A stretch of DNA of 53,333 nt from an uncultured bacterium (lineage in GTDB: Bacteria; Patescibacteriota; Gracilibacteria; Absconditabacterales; Absconditicoccaceae), in assembly GCA_947168815.1 (NCBI GenBank), contig CAMVNG010000005.1, positions 1-53,333 of the forward strand. The letters are read 5' to 3'. The notes below the pieces were generated by a model. That model worked only from the letters and a program-made list of their open reading frames with translations. It was not told the origin of the DNA and ran no database searches. Position numbers and translations under genes: made by a program. Shown here piece after piece: positions 41,284-52,421 of the stretch (position 1 is the first letter of the stretch; every line of letters starts with the position of its first letter).

Positions 41284-42495
41284 TTATTTCTCGATTAGTT
41301 CATTTAGAGCATCAAAGAAACGATCTATATCTTTTTCATCATTATAAAGATAAGCACTCATTCTACATGTTCATCATAGTTGATAGCTCTTATGAAGAGG
41401 ATATGCACAATGTCCTCAGCAACGTAAACAGATATTTCTCTCAGCAAAGAACTCCCCTACTTGATTAAAGTTTTCATGATTCTTCACAATGAAAGAGAAT
41501 AATGCTATTCTGTCTTTTTGAGGACCAATTACCTTAACATCATCCTTTAATGCATCAAATTTTTTCATAGCATATTCAGCTATTAAAAACTCATGCTCTT
41601 GAATAGTTCACATTCCTCTTCTTAAATCCCCTGCTCACAAATTTTTTATATATTCCAAGGCATATTCTAAGGAAACTGCTCATATAACATTAGGAGTTCC
41701 AGCCTCGTATTTTCACACTCAACTTCTAAACTCATATCATTCAATTGAGACATCTTTAATCGTACCTCATCAAGCAGTTAATGGTTTTAACTCTTTTAGT
41801 AGATCATATTTCATTACTAATGCTCAAAGTCAGGTATATGCCATCATTTTATGAGCCGTAAGAGCTAAGGCATCACATCAAATATCATCAAAATCGATTA
41901 CAAGATTTGGCACAGCTTGAGATGCATCGATGAAAAATAAAGTATCTTTTCTTAAAAAAGATTTAATTTTCTTAACATCAACTATTCATCATGTTACATT
42001 AGAAACATATCAGCAACATACCACCTTAACATCTTTTGTATATTGATCCTTTAAATCATCATAATCTACTGTAAAATCATCTTTAAGTCAGAAGAATTTC
42101 ACTCTAAATCAAAAATGTTTTGAAAGAGACATCCATGGGAGAATATCTGCATGATGGTCTCGAATTCCTATTAACACTGAATCTCCTTCTCAGATTACTC
42201 AGGAATTAGCTAGAGTCTGAGCAAAAAGATTTATTGCTGAATTCGCATTAGAAGTATAAGCGATTTCTTTACTTTTACAGTTTAGGAGCTCAGCGAGAAG
42301 TTCCTTACTTCTCTCATAATGTTCATCAGATTTTTCAGATAATAGATAATTTCCTCTATGAATGTTTGCGTACTCATTTCTTAAATAATCATTAACTCAC
42401 TCTATAACAATTTCTGGTTTTTGAGTACTTGCAGCATTATCTAAATAGAGAATTTCTGGATGATTTTTAATAAGTGGAAAATCTTTTTTAAACAT
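41284..42495 (-). CDS. sufS: Cysteine desulfurase, SufS type
   Basis: 403 residues in code 25. Class V aminotransferase: 'YLDNAASTQKPE' at the start, 'SANIHRGNYLLS'-like segment, 'DHHADILPW', 'FIDASQAVPN', the PLP lysine in LTAHKMMAYTGLG (about 212), and a C-terminal Cys in 'CLRCGGHCAYPL' (about 358) with RMSAY. It releases sulphur from cysteine for Fe-S clusters. No other suf genes are in the window. The next gene upstream is the FtsQ-like gene, 26 bases away. Confidence 0.9.
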
Positions 42496-42521
42496 TACTA
42501 CTTAGTATAAGTTATAATAAA

Positions 42522-43394
42522 TTACCATCGTCAAACTACAACTTTTTCTTGAGTCAAACTTCAAAGATCTATAGTTGATAAGGTATCAAATGCATCATAA
42601 TATTTTTTCAATCGGTTGTATTTCTGTAACTGGTGTGGAACATCATCTCTATAAAGGAAAATCATTTTTCAATTCTCAAAGACTATGAAGTTTGGTGAAC
42701 CAGCTAGATATACAAAGCGATCCATCTCAGGGAATGTTTCTAAGATAGCTGGAATATATTCTTTATACCAAGAAAAATCAACCTCATAAAAGAATCATGA
42801 AAGAGATGTAGCTCATGATAAATAAGATGGAGTATCGACAATAAAAGAAGTTGTTCATAGATGCCGATTACTATCCAATTCGGCGGTTATATTATTTCAC
42901 CAAACTCAGTATCTTTTCTCTCATAATTTAACAACAAAATCTGGTTCATAATATTCAAATTCAACTGAAACCGTCTGATTTCCTTCAAATTTAATATGAG
43001 CATTTTTTACAAATGGATATTCTTTTTTTACTCGGTCTAAAAGGCTTCAATCTCATCAAACTCTTAATGCATTATAATATTTTCATCTAAGGAATTTTGA
43101 TGAAAGTACGAAAAGCTCTGTATTTCAATATTCATATTTTGTTGATTCTGGATAATCGATATTCTGAATAAGATAAGTTGGATTATACCACGTTCATTTT
43201 AATAAGAAAATTCAAAGAAAAAGAGCAACAATACTTATAAAAAATAGAAGTCACCACTTTTTTAAAGCAGAAGAAAAAGCTGTTTGATTGTCTCTTCATC
43301 TTCTATTTCAGCTAGAAAAAGAAAATCATGATCTCGGTGCAGATACTCTGTGAGATTTTCTTACAAATGGCTTGGATTGAACAAGTCCTCTCAT
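42522..43394 (-). CDS. ftsQ: FtsQ-like divisome protein
   Basis: 290 residues in code 25. A basic, Ser/Arg-rich cytoplasmic N-terminus (1-45), one transmembrane helix (about 50-68), then an extracytoplasmic part whose early section fits a POTRA domain ('LDRVKKEYPFVKNAHIKFEGNQTVSVEFEYYEPDFVVKLGEKRYGVW') and a following beta domain, as in FtsQ/DivIB. FtsQ links division proteins. It is away from ftsA/ftsZ here. Assignment by architecture. Confidence 0.7.
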
Positions 43395-43549
43395 TATGTT
43401 AGCTGAAATGATATCGTATTAAAATTTTCATTAAGAATAGAAAAATAAGATTAAAATACAATTAAATTCTTAAGATTTTGTATTGAATTTATTATTGACA
43501 ATATTTATCTTATAGTACGTGATATAAGCCTTTTATATTAATTTTTCTT

Positions 43550-46500
43550 ATGGAAAAAACCGCTATTCAAAAAGCATATGATGAAATTGTTCAGCTTAAT
43601 AAAGAACAACCTTGATCTGCTTTAATAATGAAAGCTGTGATTCAGCTTAAAGAAATTGTTGATAAACAGATATTAGATAATTTTGTTATGATTTATTGAG
43701 AACACTGGGAAGAGACATCTGCATATCAAGAATTCAATACACAAGCTTGGCTAGAAAAATTAGAGAATAATTTATTAAAGAGAGAACTTTGAATCGATAC
43801 TAGTATTGCAAAGCTTCTTTTAGCAACTCCATGAGAATTGGCTAGTATTTTACAAAGTGCACCTGAGAAAAACGAAGAACCTAAAGTTGAAGAAGAAAAT
43901 ATTAAAAGTAATGAGGACGATTCAGAAGATAAATGAGATAAAGACTCAATTAAAATTTCTAAAAGAGAGAATCGTTTTTTAGCTGAAGATCAACTTGTTG
44001 ATAAATATCAATGAGAAAAAAATGAAATTGCCGAATTTCTAGAATGAAATTTAGAAAAATGGTTTAAAGTAGAATGACACGATTCAATTGAGAATCTAAG
44101 TATAACGTATAAATGAGATGAACTCAGCTATTATGTTCTAGTAAAATTATTCTTATGAAAAGATTATTTTAAGAGAAATAAAAGCCATACCCTTAAGACT
44201 TATATCAATTTATCATCTTTTCTTTTTCCAGAGAAAACTTTAAACTATTTAAATACTATAAAGAATTGGATTATTCAAGAAGTTGATTGGAATACCTATT
44301 CAGATAATGGTAGTAAAAGACAATCACTTATTATTAATATAAACTGAATCTCTTATAATTACATAGATTTAGTTGCACTTTTTGATGCTTATGTAAAATC
44401 TAAAGGTATTTACTCTGATGACGTTTTCGAAAAACTTTCTGTAAGATTATTCTGAAGCAACTGGAGAGAGTTAAATGAAATCAGTCTAAAAAAGGTTAAT
44501 GAAGATAAAGAAATAATTGAAGAACCTAGCGAAAGTTCAACTCAAGAATGATCTGAAGAAATAGAGTGAGAACAAGAAGCACCTTCTGAGGAAGCATTAG
44601 AATCTGAAGAACCTGGTGTTGATAAAAACTCAAGTGAAGAAGCTGAAGATATTAATTTATCAGTTTCAAAATATTCCTTATTAAAAACTGATCCTGAAAA
44701 ACTTAAAGCTGCAGAGGGGAAATCAATTGATGAAATTTGAGAAATGGTAAACGAAGACCTCTTAAAACAATTCTCTAAAAAACCAATTTATCCAAAACCT
44801 TATTTATCTAACCTTACAATTTGAGAAAAAGATAAACTTGCAGTCAGCGATTCAGTATTTAGGACATTAATTTTAAACTATCTTGAAAAACATAAAGATC
44901 TTAAGTTATCTTTATTAACAAATAAAGAGTTCTATGCATGGAATGGTACAACAAATCCAATCTTTATGAAGTCTAACTTATTACTTAATGTTGGATGAGA
45001 AGATTGAAATACTTGCTCATCAATTATTCACTTTAAAGATATCGTCTCAAAATTTGGAGTAAAAACATGAGATAAATTTATCTATGGAAGTAATTATGAA
45101 AACATCTTATTAGCAGTTTTTTGAAGTGAGAAACTTAAAGAAGAAAGAGAGAAATTGAGAGATCTCATTAAAGAAAGCTTAGAAAAGAAATTCAAAAAAC
45201 AACCTGAAATAGAAAAGTATTGGTTTATAGAATCAGACAGAAGTAAGCTTTCCGAAGAAAATCTTAATATTGCTGACGTATTTTGAGTAACTGTAAATTG
45301 AAAACAACTTACATTAAGAGATATTTTAGTGTGGCTATGAGAACCTGTAGCTGATAAGAGTAAAGTTGATTTTCAAAAAATGGTAAAACTTATTTACTGA
45401 GAACATGAAGTACTAGTAAGGAAAGAAAAATTAAAATGAGAAAAACAGAAAGAAGAAGTACTAAAGAATGAAGGATTAATCGATTTTGCTGATGAAACTA
45501 CAAATTCTGAGAATATTCAACTTTCTATCGATTTTGATGATTCATGAAAATGAATTTGAACAGATTTTAGTGAAGAAGAACTTTTCGATCTTTATCCTTA
45601 CATGGTAAATGTTGAATGAATTATCTTAAATACTGCTTGAGTATGAACAATAAAGGAGTTCAATAAATGTTATGATCAAGATAATGATGCTGAAGTTTTA
45701 ATGAATATCTTTATGGAAGCTTCATCAAAAATCACAAAAGAGATGCTTGATTTCTATTGAGATTTAAGATCTTGAATAGATGATGAGAATAAAAAATTCA
45801 TTATAGAATCTTATAAGAAATATTACCCTTATGCAGATGAAGAATTATGAAAAATATTTGAAGATGATAACTTCTTCAATTTTGTAAAAACCAAATATAC
45901 CACTGAGAAAACTGAAGAAGCAATGTGATGGTTCTATTGAAATAGAGCTGATGACGATAAGGATTCATTATTCTTTTTCTATGAAGCACTTCTCAATATT
46001 TTCTTGGATGATATGCATTATTGAGATTTCATGGACTTCTATGTCGATGAAATAAAAACAGCATTCCAAGATTCTCATAATAAAAACTATCCTAAATGAG
46101 AAGAAGCTGAAAAGCAAGCTCCTAAAAAGAAAACTGACGATGAAAGAGCTGAGAGTTTATGAATATCAACTGAATGCTATAATACAATTCAAAGTTTTCT
46201 TGACTCTCTTCAAATTAATTTACCACCTAAGAAAAGAAAAAGAGAAACTTCAAAATTTGCTCAATTAATTAAAAATGGAGAACCATTCAGAATCGAAGAT
46301 TTCTGTAAGATCCATGATCTTAATGAACTTTCTGATGAATCATATTCAATACTTAACCAATTATGACTTGAGCTAAATTATAGGTGAAACATAATGGCCA
46401 AGAATGAATACGTTGTAAAATCAGCTGTTCAACCTATCGTAGAAAGTAAAACAGACACAGTGGAAATTGAAGAGAAGATTGAAGAAGAAGTTGTTAAACT

Positions 46501-46888
46501 AGAGAAGAATAAAGAGAAATTTAAAATTGATAAAGAAGAGCTCTTAGTAGATATTCCATGAAGTTTTATTAATATTGCTAAACATTACTGATTTGGAGTC
46601 TTTAATGAAAAATTATTAAAGAAACAAATTGAAGAATACATTTCTGTTTCTAAGAATAGAGATTATTTAGTAAACACTCTTCTTAACGATAAATCGTTTT
46701 GGAAACCAATTAAAAAGAAGACGGTAAAAAGAAGGAAAAGTCAGATGAAAACAAAGAGTAATATTTACTCATTAGAATTACAATCTTGAGCATGGAGGTT
46801 CGTTGTTCAACCAATATGAGATACTTTCTTTATAACAGAACTCTTTAATCATGCCACCTATGATCGTGTTCTTAAGAGAAAAAAATAG
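43550..46888 (+). CDS. Giant acidic protein (1112 residues), unknown
   Basis: One unbroken code-25 frame with dozens of UGA glycines, TAG stop. Strongly acidic with long Glu/Asp/Lys/Ser linkers (about 110-150 and 325-375) between folded-looking segments that contain many Trp, Tyr and Phe. No signal peptide or transmembrane helix is apparent, so it is probably cytoplasmic, though non-classical export is possible. The last 120 residues are basic. No domain recognised. It is the largest gene of the window and is divergently oriented from the ftsQ-like gene. A terminator follows. Confidence 0.8.
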
Positions 46889-46911
46889 TAATAATTCTAT
46901 TCTTTAAATAT

Positions 46912-46942
46912 TAAAAAAATCTCCCTTTAAGGAGATTTTTAT
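46912..46942. terminator. Bidirectional terminator between the giant and DUF333 genes
   Basis: AAAATCTCC / GGAGATTTT arms around CTTTAA with A/T tracts on both sides. Confidence 0.9.
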
Positions 46943-46956
46943 TATTATTTAACAAA

Positions 46957-47580
46957 TTAGTATGCAAATTGATAATTTGTTGTAACGTCTCAGTTTTCTA
47001 CGTTAGCAGCAACATATTGCATTGTTTCAGGATTTACTATATATAAGATATTAAGTTCTGTATCATCTTGTAAAGTAGCTTTAGTTTCAACATAAATCAT
47101 TCCATCTTGGATTCCTGAGCTAATAACTTCTCTACTAGCCATTGTCGCATGTTCAGGGATTAATAATGTGTGAGAAATATCTTCTGGATATACATATTCT
47201 TCTGGACCAGTTCTTTCTTCAGTTGAAAAGTTATATGTTGTATAAGTATATGAAGTTGGGAAAGCTTTTTCATCTATTAAATCCAAATCTTCAATAGTTA
47301 ATGCATATTCATTTTCTACATTTGCTGGACATTCTCCGTTAAAGTATTCCCATTCTTCACAAACAGTTCCATCAGGTAATGTACATTCTCCGTAAACAGC
47401 AGTTTCTGATGTTACGATTTGATGCGTTCATCAGTTATCAACACAATATTGTCATGCTTCATTTAACACTTCTTCAGGTTCAACTACTTCACTTTCGTTG
47501 TTAGTGTTATTATTACATCATGCCAAAAGCATTGTTGAAGTTGCTAATATAGCTAGCAAAGCTAAAGTCTTTGTTCTCAT
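46957..47580 (-). CDS. DUF333-type lipoprotein with a repeat domain
   Basis: 207 residues in code 25. Signal with lipobox LAGC (Cys22). Residues about 37-82 match DUF333 ('GQYCVDNGGTHQIVTSETAVYGECTLPDGTVCEEWEYFNGEC'), a small disulphide-rich module of bacterial lipoproteins. The C-terminal part is the same domain as in the two repeats of the 13439 lipoprotein (SSGIQDGMIYVETKATLQDD... PETMQYVAANVENG... NYQFAY). It is probably surface-anchored. Function unknown. Confidence 0.82.
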
Positions 47581-47685
47581 AATATAAAATATATAAATAT
47601 AAAAATTTGTTTAATCTAATATATCCTTATTAAAGCACTTTTCAACTAGAATTTTATTATTTTATATTTTTAACATAAGGAAAAA

Positions 47686-47708
47686 CCCGGGATCCAACAT
47701 CCCGGGCT
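47686..47708 (-). terminator. Terminator of the 47719 gene
   Basis: Reverse strand CCCGGGAT / ATCCCGGG around GTTGG, followed by T. It is unusually GC-rich for this genome. Confidence 0.88.
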
Positions 47709-47718
47709 GTTAAACGAC

Positions 47719-48051
47719 TCAGTTAATTCGCCGATACTGTAACCTTCGGCAAGGTCTTACACACTTAGGTGGTGGGCTTGGTACTAAGACATATCCGTCT
47801 TGTACGTTGCCTTCAACCTCTCTTAGTTCAATCCAACGGAATTCGGAGCTGGACGGTCTAACCGGGATTTGATCGTCGTCAGGAACGAGACCCATTAGGG
47901 GTGTCGTCGCCGTTAATCCCTCGGCGAAGTTGACCGTGATTTTAGGCTGATTTGAATCAACCATTAGCTTTTCCGTCTGCCTGATACAGGTCAGTGGAAG
48001 TTCCAAGAGTACAGTTAGAAGGGTGCCCGTTAAGAGGAGCCCTGTACACAT
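47719..48051 (-). CDS. Small secreted or membrane protein, GC-rich, ends in UGA
   Basis: 110 residues. A hydrophobic N-terminus (about 3-22) could be a signal or membrane anchor; the rest is polar with Pro-rich PSPPPK and a Cys/Arg-rich end. No UGA inside; the stop is TGA at 47719-47721, and a TAA follows two codons later. G+C is near half, far above the native genes. It has a TTGATA-17-TATAGT promoter and a GC-rich terminator. No family recognised; probably acquired. Confidence 0.55.
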   Translation of the reverse strand: MCTGLLLTGTLLTVLLELPLTCIRQTEKLMVDSNQPKITVNFAEGLTATTPLMGLVPDDDQIPVRPSSSEFRWIELREVEGNVQDGYVLVPSPPPKCVRPCRRLQYRRIN

Positions 48052-48097
48052 ATTTGATGAAGGTTTTTGTCGTTACGCCGTCATTGGCGCAAGTACC

Positions 48098-48126
48098 ACT
48101 ATAATCAACCTGACTTTTAATATCAA
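48098..48126 (-). promoter_or_regulatory. Promoter of the 47719 gene
   Basis: Reverse strand TTGATA (48121-48126), 17-base spacer, TATAGT (48098-48103). Confidence 0.75.
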
Positions 48127-48149
48127 GTCTTTTTTGTATTTTTTTCTAA

Positions 48150-48345
48150 AAAAGAAAACCCTCCATGAATCATAGAGGGTTATAGAGATTAGGAATGCTT
48201 ACTATTACACGCAATTTAAGAGAATGCCTGCTTCCAAGGCAACTCACATTCTGTCATAATCTCTAAAGATAAACCAGTTTCTTAACTCCGAATCAGCACG
48301 TACGCCATGATGTCGTTTTGAGAAAAGATTTAATTCATCTGAAGT
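48150..48345 (-). ncRNA. RNA resembling the 23S rRNA GTPase-associated centre
   Basis: On the reverse strand an 8-bp stem AGAGATTA / TAATCTCT (48184-48191 with 48257-48264) and an inner GAATG / CATTC stem enclose a segment with GAAGCAGGCAT, TTAAA and GTAATAG in the order and spacing of the L11-binding region of 23S rRNA (GAAGCAGCCAT, TTAAA, GTAATAG in E. coli). Upstream, GAGTTAAGAAAC also recalls the adjacent rRNA. It is far too short to be an rRNA, and it has a promoter-like pair (48352-48379) and a terminator. A mimic or decoy for L11 or for factors binding that centre is possible. Confidence 0.6.
48151..48182 (-). terminator. Terminator of the rRNA-like RNA
   Basis: Reverse strand AACCCTC / GAGGGTT around TATGATTCATG, then TTTCTTTTTT. 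Confidence 0.85.
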
Positions 48346-48351
48346 GATGAT

Positions 48352-48379
48352 AATATAGCAATCTATAATAAAAATTCAA
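48352..48379 (-). promoter_or_regulatory. Possible promoter of the rRNA-like RNA
   Basis: Reverse strand TTGAAT (48374-48379), 16-base spacer, TATATT (48352-48357). Confidence 0.55.
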
Positions 48380-48494
48380 TGTTAAAAAAAAGACTCACTA
48401 TTGATGTAAGTCAAATTTTTAGTGGTATTTTTAGACACGAATTAACGTGGTCCAGGAATTTGAAGAATGAATTTGAACAAAAATTAATCAATTC

Positions 48495-48644
48495 ATGAGG
48501 GACTCTGATATCTTCTATATAAGAAAATTATTAAAACGATATTTAAATGACGAAAACTCTAATAAAAGCATCTTTTCTAAATTAACTAAAAATCAGCTGA
48601 TCCTTTATGAATTAGCAGATGATATAAAAATATGATTAAAATAG
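48495..48644 (+). CDS. Small helical protein, unknown
   Basis: 49 residues in code 25 with one UGA glycine near the end, TAG stop. The frame is open a further 20 codons upstream without an ATG, so the true start may be a GTG or the gene may be a remnant. The sequence is helical and charged. It lies 99 bases upstream of the small terminase subunit gene. Confidence 0.4.
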
Positions 48645-48743
48645 TTTTATAATAGTACCTCTCTAAATGAACTTATATTATTATATAATAATTAATAGCT
48701 GATAATATAAAAATAATATAATTAATTTATTTCTTCTACAAAA

Positions 48744-49145
48744 ATGAGTACAAAAAAAAGATGAAGACCAACTAAAATAGATGAACTTACTGTCAAGAAA
48801 TTGGAAGACTCTTTTAAGTGTTGATTCAATGTATCAGAAGCTTGTTCCAATGCTGGAATATCTAGGGAAGCTTATTACAAAAAATTAAATTCTGATCCTA
48901 AATTTCTTGACAGAATGGAGTACTCTCAGAACTTTCCATTTTTCTTTGCTAAGTCTAAAATATTTGAAGCTATGAATTCAAAAGATATTGCTTTAGCTGC
49001 TAAATATGCATTAGAGTTCTTAAAAAGAAGATCTCCAGAACGAAGTGATAAAAAAGATAATAAATTAGATTCTACTCCAAGATTCACTTCTATAGAAATA
49101 ATAGATGCTACAGGAGATAATCTTTTAGAAAACCCTAAAGGATAA
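48744..49145 (+). CDS. terS: Phage terminase small subunit-like protein
   Basis: 133 residues in code 25. N-terminal 'KKRGRPTKIDELTVKKLEDSFKCGFNVSEACSNAGISREAYYKKLNSDPKFLDRME' is the DNA-binding helix-turn-helix of TerS-like proteins (two glycines are UGA). The C-terminal part has 'SKDIALAAKYALEFLKRR', also usual. It would recognise phage DNA for packaging. No large subunit, portal or capsid gene follows, so this is an orphan, perhaps a prophage remnant or a gene used by a satellite. Confidence 0.75.
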
Positions 49146-49160
49146 TACTAATAATACAGA

Positions 49161-49252
49161 ATAACCCCATAGGGGTTATACCTTATAACCCCAAGATAAC
49201 CCCATAGGGGTTTTTATAAAAACCTTAGGATATTTATCACAATAACCTAAGG
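49161..49252. terminator. Array of three terminator-like hairpins
   Basis: Two copies of AACCCCATAGGGGTT (49163-49177 and 49197-49211), the second followed by T, then CCTTAGG / CCTAAGG (49223-49251) with eight T. It separates terS from the converging paralogue array. Confidence 0.8.
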
Positions 49253-49284
49253 TTTTTTTTGAGAAATTATTGTTTAGAATTATA

Positions 49285-50034
49285 TTATTGTAAATAATAA
49301 TTATCTGCCTTCCAATAACGATGTTGTGCTTTAATTCTTCATGTTGATAATACTCATTCCTCAATAGGAGCAACTAAAAATTGAAAGATTCAATCATGAT
49401 TTGCTCTGTTATCAAGATATTCCGGTAAATATATTGGAGTACAATTATTTGGGTTCTCTCATTCTTTAAATTCTTCATTTAGTTTTGATAAATTAGAATC
49501 CGTATATTTTGGATACCATCTAAATATAAAACATCTAAATTCTGAATCTCATCTCCACCGCTGTAAAACATGATGGGTATTATCCATATATTTAGTATCT
49601 AATGGTCAATTCATTGATTCAAATTCTGTGTAAACCAAACCAATATTTCATGTTAAATCTATTTCTAGATCTTGATACAATCATTGATGAGAATATATTC
49701 TTGGGGTATATTTATAATAACTATAGTTATAAATGGTTGGAATAAATTCAAATTCCTGATCTAATGGCAATTCCTCTACCAATTCAGGAGAAGGCACATC
49801 ATCAAGGGGGAATCCTTTAATTGCATCAAAATTAAAATTATCACAACCATAAAACATACAACCAAAAGATTTAAACATATCAAGTTTTACACGTTCACTT
49901 CAAAAGAAAAGTATCAGTGTAAGAATTCACCATATTCACATTAATATTAAAAGATATTTTATAGCATTCAATAATCTCTTACCTACTTCTTTGTTGAATC
50001 ATGCTTTATACCACCATGTTTGTTCTTTTTTCAT
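49285..50034 (-). CDS. Membrane-anchored paralogue 1 of the four-gene array
   Basis: 249 residues in code 25. N-terminal MKKEQTWWYKAGFNKEVGKR, then one transmembrane helix (about 27-46), then an extracytoplasmic beta-rich domain with Cys pairs, 'GENPNNC' near residue 200, and a C-terminal 'RIKAQHRYWKADNY'. Closest to the fourth copy (51559) in the middle region (GPLDTKYM, THHV / THSV). Family unknown. It is the last gene of the array. Confidence 0.8.
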
Positions 50035-50057
50035 TTCTTCAGTTTATATAAATATAA

Positions 50058-50786
50058 TTATTCATTACGATTCCAATCAACTTTTCTATATTCTGCTCTA
50101 ATCTTACCATTATTAATATCATTAGAAGGTGTTACAAACCAAAAGTAACCTTCTATTTCTAAATCCCAATCAAGATGGTGAAAAATTATAGTTTCACAAT
50201 TATTTGGATTTTCTCAATCAAAGAATTCTTTTCAATCATACCTATAATTTGATCTTGGTCGCCACCTTATAAGGTAACACTTTTCTGTATCATCTTCAAA
50301 ACTTCCTCTATAAACTGAATTTAAGTTATAGTGATATTTAACATCTAATGGTCCACTTCAAATCATATAATCTTCGTAATGCCATGCTACAGGTCATTTA
50401 ACATGAAGTTCTAAATCATAAGTCGCTGAACCAACTTGTGGTATTTTATAAAATGTAACGTTATGACTTTGTGGCTCTAATGTAACTTCTTTACCTATAG
50501 GAAGATCCTTAATGGTATCTAATTTGATTTTATCGGTTCATGCACCTAGTCTACCTTCAAGATATCTATTGTTAAAATTATCCCATCATAAAAATGTTCA
50601 TAGGACACTCATTCCTAAATCTGTTTGGATACGATTACTTCATAAAACATAAATAAGACTAAATATTCATCGTACTCAAATAATAACGAAACAAGTTTTT
50701 AGAATCTTTTTAATAATAGTTAAGAGTCTGTTTCCTACTTCTTTATTGAATCATGCTTTATACCACCATGTTTGTTCTTTTTTCAT
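50058..50786 (-). CDS. Membrane-anchored paralogue 2 of the four-gene array
   Basis: 242 residues in code 25. The first 20 residues are nearly identical to those of paralogue 1 (MKKEQTWWYKAGFNKEVG). One transmembrane helix (about 28-50), a beta-rich extracytoplasmic domain with PLDVKYHYN, 'GENPNNC' and the ending 'KIRAEYRKVDWNRNE'. The middle part is diverged from the other copies. Function unknown. Confidence 0.8.
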
Positions 50787-50808
50787 TTATTATTGTTTAT
50801 AAATTAAA

Positions 50809-51534
50809 TTAATAATGTGTTCTTAATATTGGACGTTCATGAAATTTTATATATCAAGGTTCATCATTTTTACGATCAGAAGCAAATTTAAGATATGCTA
50901 CACCTTGTTGATACGTTGGAGTCACATTTAGAATAATACAATTATTTGGATTTTCTTCTTCTAATAAATCAAAATCTATTTCACTTCGGTATCACTTTTG
51001 TGATAATCGTCTTAATAAATAGCATGATTGATCTCATGTAATAGGAGGGAAACCAATCAATTCAAATTCAGGACGATCATATTTACCATGTTTGTTCGTT
51101 CAAATATTTTCAATACCAAACGATGATATATTTCATGAAATACTAATTTCTAAAGCATTATTACCCCAACTATGATTATAACGGAATATTTTCATATAAG
51201 AATCATTAAAGGCAAGATCGTATTCTCTATCATTTATAATATTAATTTTATCGAAATTTACATTAGTTCAATATGTTAGATAATTGAAATCAGGACTTAT
51301 TCTTGGAGCTAATACGTTAGATAATATAACATCATAGGTATATCATCTTTTCACATTTTGCCGTATCATATCATAATAATCTTGGACTTTAACACTTCAA
51401 TAATATGGCACTAAAGAATATATTGTCCATCAAAGACAACAAAGAAAAATCATACAGAAGAATCGTTTACTAATTCTTAGTCCTACTTCTTTATTAAATC
51501 AAGCTTTATACCACCATGTTTCTTTTCCTTTCAT
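50809..51534 (-). CDS. Membrane-anchored paralogue 3 of the four-gene array
   Basis: 241 residues in code 25. Starts MKGKETWWYKAGFNKEVGLR, with the same anchor helix (about 25-45). The extracytoplasmic domain is the most diverged of the four but keeps 'EENPNNC' and a similar beta-rich pattern. The shared N-terminal tag and diverged heads suggest selection on the exposed part. Function unknown. Confidence 0.8.
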
Positions 51535-51558
51535 ATACTATCTTATAAAAAATAAATA

Positions 51559-52287
51559 TTATCTATCTTTCCAGAGACGATATTCTGCTTTAACCGCTCA
51601 AGTACTTAGGACTCATTCTTCTAATGGAGCAATTACAAACTGAAATAATCATTCAAAATTAGATTTGGTATTTATGTATTCAGGTAATAAGATTGGAGTA
51701 CAATTATTTGGATTTTCTCATTCCCTAAATTCTACTTCTAAACCAGAAGCATAATCTGTTCTTCAAAATCTTGGATTCCATCTAAAAATATAACATTTAT
51801 TTTCATTCCCTTCTCACCATCGTTTTGTTACACTATGAGTTTGTTTCATATATCTTGTATCTAAAGGTCCATTCATTTTTTCATACTCATGATAAACAAC
51901 AGCAACCATTCAACTTAAAGATATTTCTAAATCTCTATTATATCATCATTGAGAATATGGTTGAGGATCAAATTTATAGTATACCCAATTTCATGTCATA
52001 GGGACAACATCAAATGTTTCTCAAATAGGAAGATATTTAACATCATTATATTTTAAATTATCATCAAAAATTGGGAATCATTTTAAATTTTCTATATTAA
52101 AATTATCACATTTATAAAATATACATCAGAAAGATTCCATCATGTCATATTTTACACGATTACTTCATAAGAATAAAACTAATGTAAGTATTCACCATAC
52201 TCACATAAGAATTAAAATATATTTAATAATAACTAAGAATGCTTTTCCTGTCTCCTTTAAAGATTCTTTATCTAATCATGTTTTCAT
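51559..52287 (-). CDS. Membrane-anchored paralogue 4 of the four-gene array
   Basis: 242 residues in code 25. A shorter N-terminus (MKTGLDKESLKETGKAF) lacks the WWYKAGFN tag; the anchor helix is at about 22-42. The exposed domain closely follows paralogue 1 (CIFYKCDNFN, GPLDTRYM, GENPNNC, 'VKAEYRLWKD'). It heads the array, with a 134-base gap to the upstream gene that could hold the promoter. Confidence 0.8.
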
Positions 52288-52421
52288 AGTATTTATAACA
52301 TAATATAAATTTAAATAAGTATATATATATCTAGATTTTTCAAAAATTGAGATACTTTTTTTATCAGTATCCCAATTATAGTTCATATTTTATATTTTTC
52401 AAATTATCAATAGGTATTTAT

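Noticed and set aside
49161-49252. CRISPR-like repeats
   Set aside because: Only two short copies of a palindromic terminator stem occur; there are no regular spacers and no cas genes.
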